Of a DNA stretch of 39,339 nt, positions 24,033-31,524 are shown in pieces. Source of the stretch: Gammaproteobacteria bacterium (GTDB taxonomy: Bacteria; Pseudomonadota; Gammaproteobacteria; PS1; Pseudothioglobaceae); assembly GCA_028599035.1 (NCBI GenBank), contig JAQRMT010000001.1:1-39339 (forward strand), written 5' to 3'. A program made the translations under genes and the position numbers. The notes beneath the pieces are model-generated. The model ran no database searches, was not told the origin of the DNA, and was given only the letters and a program-made list of their open reading frames with translations. The number at the start of each line of letters is the position of its first letter. The stretch's first letter is position 1.

Positions 24033-26546
24033 TTATAATTTTTCTTGCAAATGCTGTTTTAGCTGTTGTTGCTCCTTCTTACTTAATGGCTGTTGATCGG
24101 CGTTACTAATAAAGAAAATATCCTCTACTCGCTCGCCCATAGTGGATATTCTTGCATTTACTAAACGAATATTTAACTGATAGAAAATGTGAGCAATATT
24201 AGACACTAATCCTTGTTTATCAATCACACTAACCTCAACCTGAGTGAGGTTCCATTTATTATCATCAGAAAACACAATACTCATTTTGTGGTCAAAATGT
24301 CGATGTGCGTATTTATCACTCATTGTCCCCACATCAATGCTTGCTTGTGCTAATTCACTCTCTATGGTTTGACCGATGTCAATCTGCTCCATTATTTCAT
24401 CTTGCAGCACGCTAATAGTGTTGTATGCCTTGTTGTTGTTACTGGTTAAGATTTTTGCATCGACAATATCTAGCCCTAATTTTTCGATAATACTTACCAG
24501 CTTAAAAAATAGACCTTTAGAGTCATTACCATACACAAAAATGTCCACTACACCATGCTCGGACAGGCGTTGTGCCACTTTGATGGCTTTATCGTTTGTT
24601 TTTCTGAACAATTGCAAATGCCACAAAATATCCTCAACCTGATAGCGTAAAAAATAATCTTTTGGCAAGGTGCCAAGTGTTTTTTCCACTTGCTCAATAC
24701 TGTAGCCCTGTTGTTGAAGCTCGCCTGCTAACACCTGTTTAACCGCCTGAACTTGCTTGTTAATACTGGGCGGTTTAATTTGTTTTTGCAATTGTTCTTT
24801 CGTTTTGTAAAATAATTTCTTCAAAAGCGAATCTTTCCAGCCATTCCACAAATCTTCTTTTGTGGCACGAATATCAGCAACCGTTAATAAATATAAAAAT
24901 TGCAAAAATTGCATAGATTTCACAGTTTTAGCAAACTGATGAATAACATCAAAATCCTCCAGGTCTTGTTTTTGTGCTGTTTGTGACATTAATAAATGTT
25001 GCTCCACCAAGCCTGATACCAAGGCAATATCACTGGTTTTAAAGCAATGATGTGTTAGAAAATCACGCACATCTTGCGCCCCTAAAACCGCATGATTGCC
25101 ACCCCGCCCTTTAGCAATATCATGGAACAGCCCTGCCAATAATAATAACTCAGGTTTGGTAATACTTTGTGCCAGCTCACTGCAAAGCTCGAACTCTTTG
25201 GCAAAGTCATCGACAAAGAAACGCCTAAGATTACGAATTACAAATAAAGTATGCTGGTCCACCGTATAAGCGTGAAATAAATCATATTGCATCAGCCCTG
25301 TTATCTCTCCAAAGGCAGGAATATAGCGCTCTAACACGCCATAACGATTCATTAGTTTTAAGGCCTTATTGATACCGTGTTTTTGTTGTAATAGTTCAAT
25401 AAATAGGCGATTATTTTGTCGCTTTTTGTAATAATCTTTATCGATTAACTCAATGTCCTTTTGCATCTGTCTGAGCGTATCTGCACTAATACCACGCACA
25501 TAATTATGCTTAGCAACCAACAAGAAGATTTCAATAAAAGCTGATGGTTGTTTGGTAAAAACAGTGTTGTCAATCATATAAATATAGCCGTGGCTAATAA
25601 CAAAACGCGTGTTTAAATTCTGTGCATGCAACACGCTTTGTTCAAATAATTGCAACAAAATATCGTTCAAACGCGACACCTTAGTCGCTGTTTGGTAATA
25701 ATCACGCATCAATTTCTCAACCGCAATGCTCTCACCATCTTGATACCCGAGCACACTTGCTATCTCTCGCTGATACTGAAAAGCCACTCTGTCTTCTCGC
25801 CGTTTGGCAACAATATGTAAGGCAAAACGCACCTTCCATAAAAATAACTGCGATTGCATCAATAAATCGTATTCGCCCTGCGTTAAAAAATCCTTATCTA
25901 CTAAATCAGAAAAAAGATTGACATCAAAATACCATTTTGCCACCCATGCCACTGTTTGAATATCACGCAGGCCACCAGGGCTTTCCTTAAGGTTCGGTTC
26001 TAAATTATAGGCAGTATTGGAGTAATTAAGATGGCGGTTGTGCTGTTCTTTTTGCTTGCCAACAAAAAACGACTGTGAAGACCAGTCGCTCGCTTCAATC
26101 ATGGCTTTCATCTTTAAAAATAAGGGTTCTTTGCCCACAAGAATGCGAGATTCTAATAAATTTGTAACCACGCTTAAATCATTAATATTGGCAACACAAT
26201 CCGCTATATCGCGCGTTGCATGCCCCACCTCTAATCCCACATCCCACAAGAAAGTTAAGAATTTAGATAGGCTCTGCTGGTGTGCATCGTGACTATTTTC
26301 AGGAATTAGAATCAACAAATCAATATCAGAATGTAGATGCAATTCACCCCGACCATAACCACCCACGGCTGCCAAACATAATTGATCATCAATCTTAAGT
26401 TTCTGCCAAATATCAACCAACAGGGTATCTATCTCATCACTGCGTTTTTGCACCAAAACGCCTACCGAATCAGAATTTTTTAAGAAATCTTGCGCAAGCG
26501 AGGTTTGTAATATTTGGTATCTATTTTTAAAAGCCTCTAACTGCAT
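24033..26546 (-). CDS. glnD: [Protein-PII] uridylyltransferase/uridylyl-removing enzyme
   Basis: An 837-residue sensor of glutamine that adds UMP to, or removes it from, PII proteins. Order of parts: nucleotidyltransferase with GGYGRGELH at 62-70 and catalytic Asp74/Asp76, a helical linker including NLKESPGGLRD, the HD hydrolase with GLFHDIAKGRGGNH at 472-485 (His475, Asp476), and two ACT domains (about 660-730 and 765-837) that bind glutamine. All parts are intact, so nitrogen sensing is retained. The ubiquinone hydroxylase gene lies 4 bp upstream. Confidence 0.96.
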   Translation of the reverse strand: MQLEAFKNRYQILQTSLAQDFLKNSDSVGVLVQKRSDEIDTLLVDIWQKLKIDDQLCLAAVGGYGRGELHLHSDIDLLILIPENSHDAHQQSLSKFLTFLWDVGLEVGHATRDIADCVANINDLSVVTNLLESRILVGKEPLFLKMKAMIEASDWSSQSFFVGKQKEQHNRHLNYSNTAYNLEPNLKESPGGLRDIQTVAWVAKWYFDVNLFSDLVDKDFLTQGEYDLLMQSQLFLWKVRFALHIVAKRREDRVAFQYQREIASVLGYQDGESIAVEKLMRDYYQTATKVSRLNDILLQLFEQSVLHAQNLNTRFVISHGYIYMIDNTVFTKQPSAFIEIFLLVAKHNYVRGISADTLRQMQKDIELIDKDYYKKRQNNRLFIELLQQKHGINKALKLMNRYGVLERYIPAFGEITGLMQYDLFHAYTVDQHTLFVIRNLRRFFVDDFAKEFELCSELAQSITKPELLLLAGLFHDIAKGRGGNHAVLGAQDVRDFLTHHCFKTSDIALVSGLVEQHLLMSQTAQKQDLEDFDVIHQFAKTVKSMQFLQFLYLLTVADIRATKEDLWNGWKDSLLKKLFYKTKEQLQKQIKPPSINKQVQAVKQVLAGELQQQGYSIEQVEKTLGTLPKDYFLRYQVEDILWHLQLFRKTNDKAIKVAQRLSEHGVVDIFVYGNDSKGLFFKLVSIIEKLGLDIVDAKILTSNNNKAYNTISVLQDEIMEQIDIGQTIESELAQASIDVGTMSDKYAHRHFDHKMSIVFSDDNKWNLTQVEVSVIDKQGLVSNIAHIFYQLNIRLVNARISTMGERVEDIFFISNADQQPLSKKEQQQLKQHLQEKL

Positions 26547-26550
26547 AAGA

Positions 26551-27765
26551 TTATTTACCTAGTACTTTTTTCAAAGTCGGAAAATCTTTACTAGACTCGG
26601 TCAAATGACGAGTAATTAAATGCTTAATCGGTGGAAATCGCTGCGCAAAATTCAACACAAATCTGCGCACTTGTTTAATCACTGGCGCATCGTTGGTGAA
26701 CAATGCCACAACGCCATTCGTGCCAAAGAACATCACTCTGGTTAGATGAATATGCTTTTTTTCAAAACGATTTAATAAAGATTTTGAGCCAATATCCTGG
26801 TCTTGTGTTAACGCTTCTTTTATCAGCGACGCTAAAATATTTTGCCCTCTCAAACCCAAATTAAAACCATGTGCCGTTACTGGGTGCATGCCTACCGCTG
26901 CATCGCCAATCAATGCAAAACGATTGGCAATAAAAGTTTGTGCGTGCACGCCTACTAAGGGGTAAAAATGGCGCTCACCTACTTGGCTCATTTGCCCTAA
27001 TTCCCCTCTAAAATCTCGCATCATCTTGGCGTTAAAATCTGCCTCGCTCATATCCAGAACTGCTTGAGATTTGTCAGTTGCCACCGTCAAAACCACAGAA
27101 GACGCATTACCTATCATAGGTAATAATGCCAAAGTTTGTCCATAATCAAAACACTCTAAGGCGGTGTTTAAATGGCTTTTTGTATGCGTCATTTTAGTCA
27201 CAATCATAACCTTAGAAAAATCCTTCATTAACGAGGGAATGCCAACCTTGCGACGAATATTAGAAAAACGACTGTCAGCGGCAATCACCAATTTAGTGGC
27301 AATACTGCTACCATCTGCAAACAACACATTTGAATGTGATTCACAATAATCCACATCTTCGACCGACGCATCTGTTATTAGTGTAATGTTATTGGCTTGT
27401 GCCACACGACTATACAGCGCTTGGCGTAGTTGATAATTTGGCACTAAATAACCCAAAGCCTCAATGCCTGATGTATCAGATTTAAAACTTAACAACGAGG
27501 GCGAATCTCCATCAAAAACCTTGGCTTCTTTTAGCAAAGACACCTCGTCCTGATCCACCAAACCCCAAACACCCAACTTCTTTAAAATTCCTAGAGACAA
27601 GTGTGTTAGCGCAATTTCTCTGCCATCGACTGTGGGCTTAGCGATGGCATCTAAGCTAGATTTTTCCACCACCAGCACCTGCACGCCAGTATCTATCATC
27701 GAGCAAGCAAAGCTCAGCCCTGCTGGACCACCGCCAATAATAACAATATCATAGTTAGTTTGCAT
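26551..27765 (-). CDS. ubiM: FAD-dependent ubiquinone-biosynthesis hydroxylase, UbiM-like
   Basis: A 404-residue flavoprotein monooxygenase of the UbiH/UbiF/VisC family. The FAD-binding GGGPAG is at 11-16, ADSRFSNIRR in the middle, and the second FAD motif FALIGDAAVGMHPVTAHGFNLGLRG near residues 280-305. The DGREIALTH block near residue 48 and AAVGMHPVTAHGFN resemble UbiM, which hydroxylates more than one ring position in some proteobacteria. UbiH, UbiI or UbiF cannot be excluded without a tree. It heads the long minus-strand run and is 4 bp before glnD. Confidence 0.75.
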   Translation of the reverse strand: MQTNYDIVIIGGGPAGLSFACSMIDTGVQVLVVEKSSLDAIAKPTVDGREIALTHLSLGILKKLGVWGLVDQDEVSLLKEAKVFDGDSPSLLSFKSDTSGIEALGYLVPNYQLRQALYSRVAQANNITLITDASVEDVDYCESHSNVLFADGSSIATKLVIAADSRFSNIRRKVGIPSLMKDFSKVMIVTKMTHTKSHLNTALECFDYGQTLALLPMIGNASSVVLTVATDKSQAVLDMSEADFNAKMMRDFRGELGQMSQVGERHFYPLVGVHAQTFIANRFALIGDAAVGMHPVTAHGFNLGLRGQNILASLIKEALTQDQDIGSKSLLNRFEKKHIHLTRVMFFGTNGVVALFTNDAPVIKQVRRFVLNFAQRFPPIKHLITRHLTESSKDFPTLKKVLGK

Positions 27766-27821
27766 TTTTTGTTTTTAAAATAATGAGATAATAATGCTTA
27801 TTATAACTACCTAAGGCAATT

Positions 27822-28253
27822 ATGATTTATGTTGTTGTTCAATTTGGCTGTATTGTTTATCTTATTTTTAATGCGCAATTTGCACATTTCAACGCATTAA
27901 CTTATCTGCTAATCAGCATTGCAACGGTGATTGGGCTTAGTGCTGTGATTAATATGAAACCCAGCAATCTTAACATCTCACCTGCTTTAAAAAAACAACA
28001 CCAATTAGTCACCAATGGCATCTACCACTGGATTCGTCATCCGATGTACACCAGTGTGTTGCTGTTGTGCCTAGCCTTTTCCCTAACCAATATGCACTAC
28101 TTAGCACAGCTCACGCTACTGGTTTTATGGATTGATTTAATCCTTAAATCCAACCTAGAAGAAAAACTACTAACCCAGCGTTTTGACACTTATCAAGACT
28201 ACAAAAACAAAACAGGTCGCTTTATTCCTTATTTATGCAAAGGTCCCTATTAA
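27822..28253 (+). CDS. Isoprenylcysteine carboxyl methyltransferase-like membrane methyltransferase
   Basis: A 143-residue integral membrane protein with four or five hydrophobic segments. It carries GIYHWIRHPMY near 66-76, the RHPxY motif that binds S-adenosylmethionine in the ICMT/PEMT fold, and the paired C-terminal EEKLLTQRFDTYQDYKNKTGRFIPY. The family methylates small or lipid substrates; bacteria lack prenylated CaaX proteins, so the true substrate is unknown. It is divergent from the ubiM-like gene across 56 bp and ends before a shared terminator. Confidence 0.8.
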   Translation: MIYVVVQFGCIVYLIFNAQFAHFNALTYLLISIATVIGLSAVINMKPSNLNISPALKKQHQLVTNGIYHWIRHPMYTSVLLLCLAFSLTNMHYLAQLTLLVLWIDLILKSNLEEKLLTQRFDTYQDYKNKTGRFIPYLCKGPY

Positions 28254-28265
28254 AGGCAATAAAAA

Positions 28266-28283
28266 ACCACCCCGAAGGGTGGT
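28266..28283 (-). terminator. Strong Rho-independent terminator with a TTCG loop
   Basis: A perfect 7-bp stem, ACCACCC with GGGTGGT, encloses TTCG when read on the minus strand, the very stable C(UUCG)G tetraloop. A run of six T follows on that strand (28261-28266). It ends the repeat-protein message. On the plus strand the loop is CGAA followed by CTTTT, so it may also stop transcription from the ICMT-like gene. Confidence 0.88.
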
Positions 28284-28323
28284 CTTTTACTATACTGAAA
28301 TTAATCAGTTCACAAACAACTGG

Positions 28324-28812
28324 TTACTTAGTGTTAGTTTTGATTCTAGAAACTGCATCTGCATAACCTTTAGCATACGCATCAGCTTGTGCCTTAGCAA
28401 AACCATCAGCTTGACCTTTAGCAAAACCATCAGCTTGACCTTTAGCAAAACCATCAGCAATGCCAGAACCTTTAGCATCAGCAGAACCTGAATATTTATT
28501 ATCAGTTTTGTTCTTAGTATCAAATTTCATACCAAAGTCTGTGTCGTTCATCCAGTTATTAGCACCATTGAAAGGACCCCAGTTAGAGCCACCGTTAAAA
28601 GGACCAGCATTAGAGCCACCATTGAAAGGACCCCAGTTGTTGCCGCCGCCGAAAGGGCCAAAGTTTGAACCAGAATTCATAGGACCCCAGTTGGAGCCGC
28701 CGTCAAAAGGCCCCCAGTTGTTAGAACCGTTATAGCCATTGCCGTTATTAAAAAAACCAGCTGAAGCTGATGTTGCTACTACGATAGTAGCGATTGCGAT
28801 AATTTTTTTCAT
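28324..28812 (-). CDS. Exported two-part repeat protein, possibly sulfur-globule-like
   Basis: A 162-residue protein with a signal peptide (MKKIIAIATIVVATSASA, cleavage after residue 18). Residues 31-84 are six tandem 9-residue units of the form (N/S)NWGPFNGG, rich in Gly, Asn, Trp, Phe and Pro. Residues 88-118 are a polar linker. Residues 119-150 are four 8-residue units close to ADGFAKGQ, ending SRIKTNTK. The mature part has no cysteine. I start at ATG 28812, preceded by GGGAGAG at suitable spacing; a longer frame lacks the signal peptide at its end. Own promoter and a strong terminator suggest high expression. Low-complexity, aromatic and Gly-rich exported proteins coat sulfur globules in purple sulfur bacteria; assignment to that role is inference. 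Confidence 0.75.
   Translation of the reverse strand: MKKIIAIATIVVATSASAGFFNNGNGYNGSNNWGPFDGGSNWGPMNSGSNFGPFGGGNNWGPFNGGSNAGPFNGGSNWGPFNGANNWMNDTDFGMKFDTKNKTDNKYSGSADAKGSGIADGFAKGQADGFAKGQADGFAKAQADAYAKGYADAVSRIKTNTK
28363..28458 (-). repeat. 24-bp tandem repeats encoding ADGFAKGQ units
   Basis: Four contiguous 24-bp units encode ADGFAKGQ, ADGFAKGQ, ADGFAKAQ and ADAYAKGY. The first two are nearly identical in DNA, which points to recent slippage or duplication. There are no spacers, so this is not a CRISPR array. Confidence 0.85.
28561..28722 (-). repeat. 27-bp tandem repeats encoding nine-residue WGPF units
   Basis: Six contiguous 27-bp units encode NNWGPFDGG, SNWGPMNSG, SNFGPFGGG, NNWGPFNGG, SNAGPFNGG and SNWGPFNGA. 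The period is strict while positions 1, 3, 6 and 7-9 vary, so the array is older or more diverged than the 24-bp array. Confidence 0.85.
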
Positions 28813-28865
28813 TTTACTCTCCCAGTTTAAATTTAACACATTGTTATTAATGCGCTTTATATCGG

Positions 28866-28887
28866 GCAGTTTTGCCTCGATAACTGC
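28866..28887 (-). promoter_or_regulatory. Inverted repeat near the predicted +1 of the repeat-protein gene
   Basis: GCAGTT (28866-28871) and AACTGC (28882-28887) are exact inverted copies separated by 10 bases. They lie just downstream of the -10 box, so they would be at the 5' end of the message. A competing stem GGCA/TGCC (28865-28868 with 28873-28876) overlaps the first arm. This could be a stabilising 5' hairpin or an operator. Confidence 0.35.
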
Positions 28888-28889
28888 GT

Positions 28890-28895
28890 ATTATA
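28890..28895 (-). promoter_or_regulatory. Probable -10 box of the repeat-protein gene
   Basis: A perfect TATAAT on the minus strand, preceded by CTG, lies 77 bases before the start codon. The matching -35 region is weak (about TTAATT at 17-18 bp), with AT-rich sequence upstream. Confidence 0.5.
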
Positions 28896-28992
28896 CAGTA
28901 AACTATATTAGAAATTAATAATATTATTTTATAATTTGAGAAAATATTATTAAAATGTTAATTTATCAGACCTTGTAGCTTGAAAAACAAAT

Positions 28993-29022
28993 AAAAAAAA
29001 GATGCCTTAAGCATCTTTTTTT
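28993..29022 (-). terminator. Bidirectional terminator following tRNA-Val
   Basis: GATGC (29001-29005) pairs with GCATC (29011-29015) around a CTTAA loop. The stem is flanked by eight A on one side and seven T on the other, giving a T-run on both strands. It lies 24 bases past the tRNA-Val 3' end. Confidence 0.8.
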
Positions 29023-29045
29023 ATTGTTTATTTTGGTATTTAAAC

Positions 29046-29122
29046 TGGTAGTCGCGAGTGAATTCGAATCACCGACCCCTACCATGTCAAGGTAGTGCTC
29101 TAACCAACTGAGCTACGCGACT
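29046..29122 (-). tRNA. tRNA-Val (anticodon GAC)
   Basis: A 77-base tRNA with encoded CCA. The acceptor stem is AGTCGCG/CGCGACT with discriminator A. The anticodon arm is CTACC-TTGACAT-GGTAG, giving GAC, which reads GUC and GUU. The T arm contains GATTCGAATTC-type sequence. It lies 16 bases beyond the pyrF stop, with its own -10 box in that gap. Confidence 0.95.
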
Positions 29123-29132
29123 AAAAAGCAAG

Positions 29133-29138
29133 ATTATA
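29133..29138 (-). promoter_or_regulatory. Probable -10 box for tRNA-Val
   Basis: TATAAT on the minus strand directly follows the TAG stop codon of pyrF and ends 10 bases before the mature tRNA 5' end, a good distance for a short leader. No strong -35 is seen in the end of pyrF. Read-through from pyrF is also possible. Confidence 0.5.
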
Positions 29139-29834
29139 CTAGAAACAGGTCTTTATAATAGCTTGAATATCACTGGCAGCTTGATAAGGATTATCTGCAT
29201 TTTTAATCGGGCGACCAACCACAATATAATCTGAACCTGACTTAAAGGCTGTTGCCACATCAACCACACGCTTTTGGTCATCATCATTTGCCACAGGGCG
29301 AATGCCTGGCGTTACTGCAATCAATTTGTTATCAACATATTTACGCAAAAATGGCACCTCTAAACCTGAAGACACCACGCCATCGCAGCCTGCCTCAAAA
29401 GCGCGTTTAGCACGAGAAATCACTAAATCCTGCACATCGCATTTAAAGCCCAAATCATCCAAGTCGCCCCTATCAAGACTGGTGAGTGCAGTTACTGCCA
29501 ATATTTTAAGATTACCCTTATTTTCAGCGGCTTTTTCCATTAAGGACTGATTGCCGTGAATGGTGGCAAACGAAGCACCATATTGACTTAAACGCTTGAT
29601 GGTTCTACCAACCGTTTCTGGTACATCGAAGAACTTTAAATCCACAAAGACTTTTTTATCTTTAGCAATCAACCAATCCATTAACTGAAAATACTGCCCA
29701 GTCATCAACATTTCCATGCCAATTTTATAAAAACTAACGCTATCATCAAGCTGATTAACCAAATCTTTGGCCTGCCCTACTTCGGGCACATCTAAGGCAA
29801 AAATCAATCTATCTTCAATCTTAATATCTTTCAT
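29139..29834 (-). CDS. pyrF: Orotidine 5'-phosphate decarboxylase
   Basis: A 231-residue TIM-barrel enzyme that makes UMP, the last step of de novo pyrimidine synthesis. The catalytic DxKxxD array is VDLKFFD, with Asp65, Lys67 and Asp70. The N-terminal FALDVPE, the middle ATIHGNQ and C-terminal VTPGIRP and IVVGRPI phosphate-binding segments are present. The length is standard for the group I enzyme. A TATAAT on the minus strand at 29863-29868 is a likely -10 box. tRNA-Val follows. Confidence 0.96.
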   Translation of the reverse strand: MKDIKIEDRLIFALDVPEVGQAKDLVNQLDDSVSFYKIGMEMLMTGQYFQLMDWLIAKDKKVFVDLKFFDVPETVGRTIKRLSQYGASFATIHGNQSLMEKAAENKGNLKILAVTALTSLDRGDLDDLGFKCDVQDLVISRAKRAFEAGCDGVVSSGLEVPFLRKYVDNKLIAVTPGIRPVANDDDQKRVVDVATAFKSGSDYIVVGRPIKNADNPYQAASDIQAIIKTCF

Positions 29835-29862
29835 TGTATTCTTTGTATAAAAATTTGCCTAA

Positions 29863-29868
29863 ATTATA
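29863..29868 (-). promoter_or_regulatory. Probable -10 box of pyrF
   Basis: A perfect TATAAT on the minus strand, 28 bases before the pyrF ATG. The -35 position at 17 bp spacing is ATATTA, a poor match, so confidence is moderate. Confidence 0.45.
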
Positions 29869-29910
29869 CTGTGAGACCCTCGCATTAATATTGTAAAATA
29901 TTAATAATTT

Positions 29911-29987
29911 GTCCTTGTGGCTCAGCTGGATAGAGCAGCCGCCTCCTAAGCGGCAGGTCAGTGGTTCGAATCCACTCAAGGACGCCA
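29911..29987 (+). tRNA. tRNA-Arg (anticodon CCT)
   Basis: A 77-base tRNA with encoded CCA. Acceptor stem GTCCTTG/CAAGGAC with discriminator G. The anticodon arm is GCCGC-CTCCTAA-GCGGC, giving CCT, which reads the rare Arg codon AGG. D arm GGCTCAGCTGGATAGAGC and T arm GTGGTTCGAATCCAC are standard. It precedes the GFA gene by 16 bases. Confidence 0.96.
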
Positions 29988-30003
29988 ATTAAAGAGGTTA
30001 ATA

Positions 30004-30396
30004 ATGCATCAAGGTGAATGCCTGTGCGGTAAAGTTAAATTTCAAATTACGCAAAAAATTACAGATATTGTTATGTGTCATTGTAGCGAATGTAGGCGGG
30101 TGCAAGGCACGGCATTTGCAACGAATGGTAATGTGGAAAATAAAAATTTTAAATTTTTAAGTGGTGAAGATAGTTTGACCGAGTTTAAAGAAAATGACAA
30201 TAAAAGCCGATTTTTTTGCAAAACTTGTGGCTCACCAATTATGGCAAAACTTAAAAACTACCCTGATTATACAAGGGCAAGGTTGGGCACAATCACTACC
30301 CAGATAGACGAGCCTATTGAAAAACACATTTTTACCGAATCAAAAGCAAACTGGGACACCATCTGTGATAACACCCCACAACACAAGGAGTGGTAA
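30004..30396 (+). CDS. GFA family zinc protein (glutathione-dependent formaldehyde-activating-like)
   Basis: A 130-residue protein of the GFA/CENP-V fold. Zinc ligands are CLCG (residues 6-9), CHCSECR (about 24-30) and FCKTCGSP (about 70-77), the standard pattern. A role in formaldehyde adduct formation is only known for one member and is often not supported for others, so the substrate is unknown. A GAGG Shine-Dalgarno lies 9 bases upstream of the ATG. Its TAA is immediately followed by the aroC ATG with no gap, so the two are co-translated. Confidence 0.82.
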   Translation: MHQGECLCGKVKFQITQKITDIVMCHCSECRRVQGTAFATNGNVENKNFKFLSGEDSLTEFKENDNKSRFFCKTCGSPIMAKLKNYPDYTRARLGTITTQIDEPIEKHIFTESKANWDTICDNTPQHKEW

Positions 30397-31497
30397 ATGA
30401 GCGGTAATAGTATCGGTAAATTATTCACAGTAACCACTGCTGGAGAATCGCACGGCGAAGCATTAGTTGGTATTATTGATGGTTGCCCTCCAGGGCTAGA
30501 GCTTAGCGAGGCAGATTTACAAGACGACCTAGACCTTAGGAAGCCGGGCACTTCACGCCACACCACGCAACGCCGTGAAGAAGATTTGGTTAAAATTTTA
30601 TCAGGTACATTTGAAGGAAAGACAACGGGTACACCGATTGCACTTATCATTCAAAACACCGATCAACGCTCTAAGGATTATAGCAATATTGCCAATTCGT
30701 TTCGTCCTGGTCATGCAGACTACACTTATCAACAAAAATACGGCATTCGTGATTATCGTGGTGGTGGTCGTTCCAGTGCTAGAGAAACAGCAATGCGTGT
30801 TGCCTGTGGTGGCATTGCTAAAAAATATTTAAAACAAAAATTTGGTATTGAAATCAAAGGCTATCTTGCGCAGTTAGGCCCAATTAAGGTGGAAACACTT
30901 GATTGGAATGAAGTGCATAACAATCCTTTCTTTTGCCCTGATGCTAGCAAAGTATCAGAACTTGAAAACTATATGGATGCCTTGAGAAAATCGGGCGATT
31001 CTATTGGCGCACGCATCAATATTGTAGCCACGAATATGCCAGTTGGATTAGGGGAGCCAATTTTTGACAGATTAGAGGCGGATGTGGCACACTCAATGAT
31101 GAGTATTAATGCGGTTAAAGGCGTGGAAATTGGCGCTGGATTTGACTCAATCACGCAAAAAGGCAGTGAGCATCGAGATGCTATTAGCACACAAGGCTTC
31201 AACCCCAACAACGCAGGTGGCACGCTAGGTGGTATCAGTTCTGGACAGGATTTGCTGGTTTCCATTGCACTCAAACCCACTTCAAGCTTACGATTGCCGA
31301 TTGAAAGTATTGACAAGGATGGTAAGCCAACAGAAGTTATCACCCAAGGTCGTCATGACCCATGTGTGGGCATTCGTGCCACACCAATTGCTGAGGCAAT
31401 GTTGGCAATAACGCTGATGGACCATGTAATGCGTCATCGTGGACAAAATATAGATGTAAAATCGTCCACACCTGTTGTGCCCGCTAGCAAAAAATAA
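30397..31497 (+). CDS. aroC: Chorismate synthase
   Basis: A 366-residue FMN-dependent enzyme that removes phosphate from EPSP to give chorismate, the branch point for aromatic amino acids, folate and ubiquinone. Signatures are TAGESHGEALVGIIDGCPPG near the start, RDYRGGGRSSARETAMRVA near residues 112-130, and the C-terminal RHDPCVGIRATPIAEAM. The length is standard. It follows the GFA gene with no space and precedes the SulP gene by 27 bp. Confidence 0.97.
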   Translation: MSGNSIGKLFTVTTAGESHGEALVGIIDGCPPGLELSEADLQDDLDLRKPGTSRHTTQRREEDLVKILSGTFEGKTTGTPIALIIQNTDQRSKDYSNIANSFRPGHADYTYQQKYGIRDYRGGGRSSARETAMRVACGGIAKKYLKQKFGIEIKGYLAQLGPIKVETLDWNEVHNNPFFCPDASKVSELENYMDALRKSGDSIGARINIVATNMPVGLGEPIFDRLEADVAHSMMSINAVKGVEIGAGFDSITQKGSEHRDAISTQGFNPNNAGGTLGGISSGQDLLVSIALKPTSSLRLPIESIDKDGKPTEVITQGRHDPCVGIRATPIAEAMLAITLMDHVMRHRGQNIDVKSSTPVVPASKK

Positions 31498-31524
31498 AAA
31501 AATCATAACCAAAAGGAAGGAAAA

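Larger units (their letters stand above)
28813..29000. other. Leader and promoter region of the repeat-protein gene
   Basis: No gene is visible between the repeat-protein start and the tRNA-Val terminator. It holds the probable promoter (28890-28895), an inverted repeat at the expected transcription start (28866-28887), and an AT-rich stretch around 28900-28970 that could act as an upstream promoter element. The 5' leader would be about 70 bases. Confidence 0.45.

Noticed and set aside
28183..28523. Two other repeat-containing frames over the 24-bp array (one on each strand, with SLTFSKTI and MVLLKVKL units)
   Set aside because: They are out-of-frame or antisense readings of the ADGFAKGQ repeats and overlap the terminator and the ICMT-like gene end.
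28363..28722. Possible CRISPR array
   Set aside because: Units of 24 and 27 bp are contiguous, with no spacers, and are translated in one continuous reading frame with a signal peptide.
28460..28735. Plus-strand frame of 91 codons with repeated PLKGPQLEPP units
   Set aside because: It is the antisense reading of the WGPF repeat array. The regular pattern comes from the 27-bp DNA period. It has no signal peptide or ribosome site, while the minus strand has a signal peptide, promoter and terminator.
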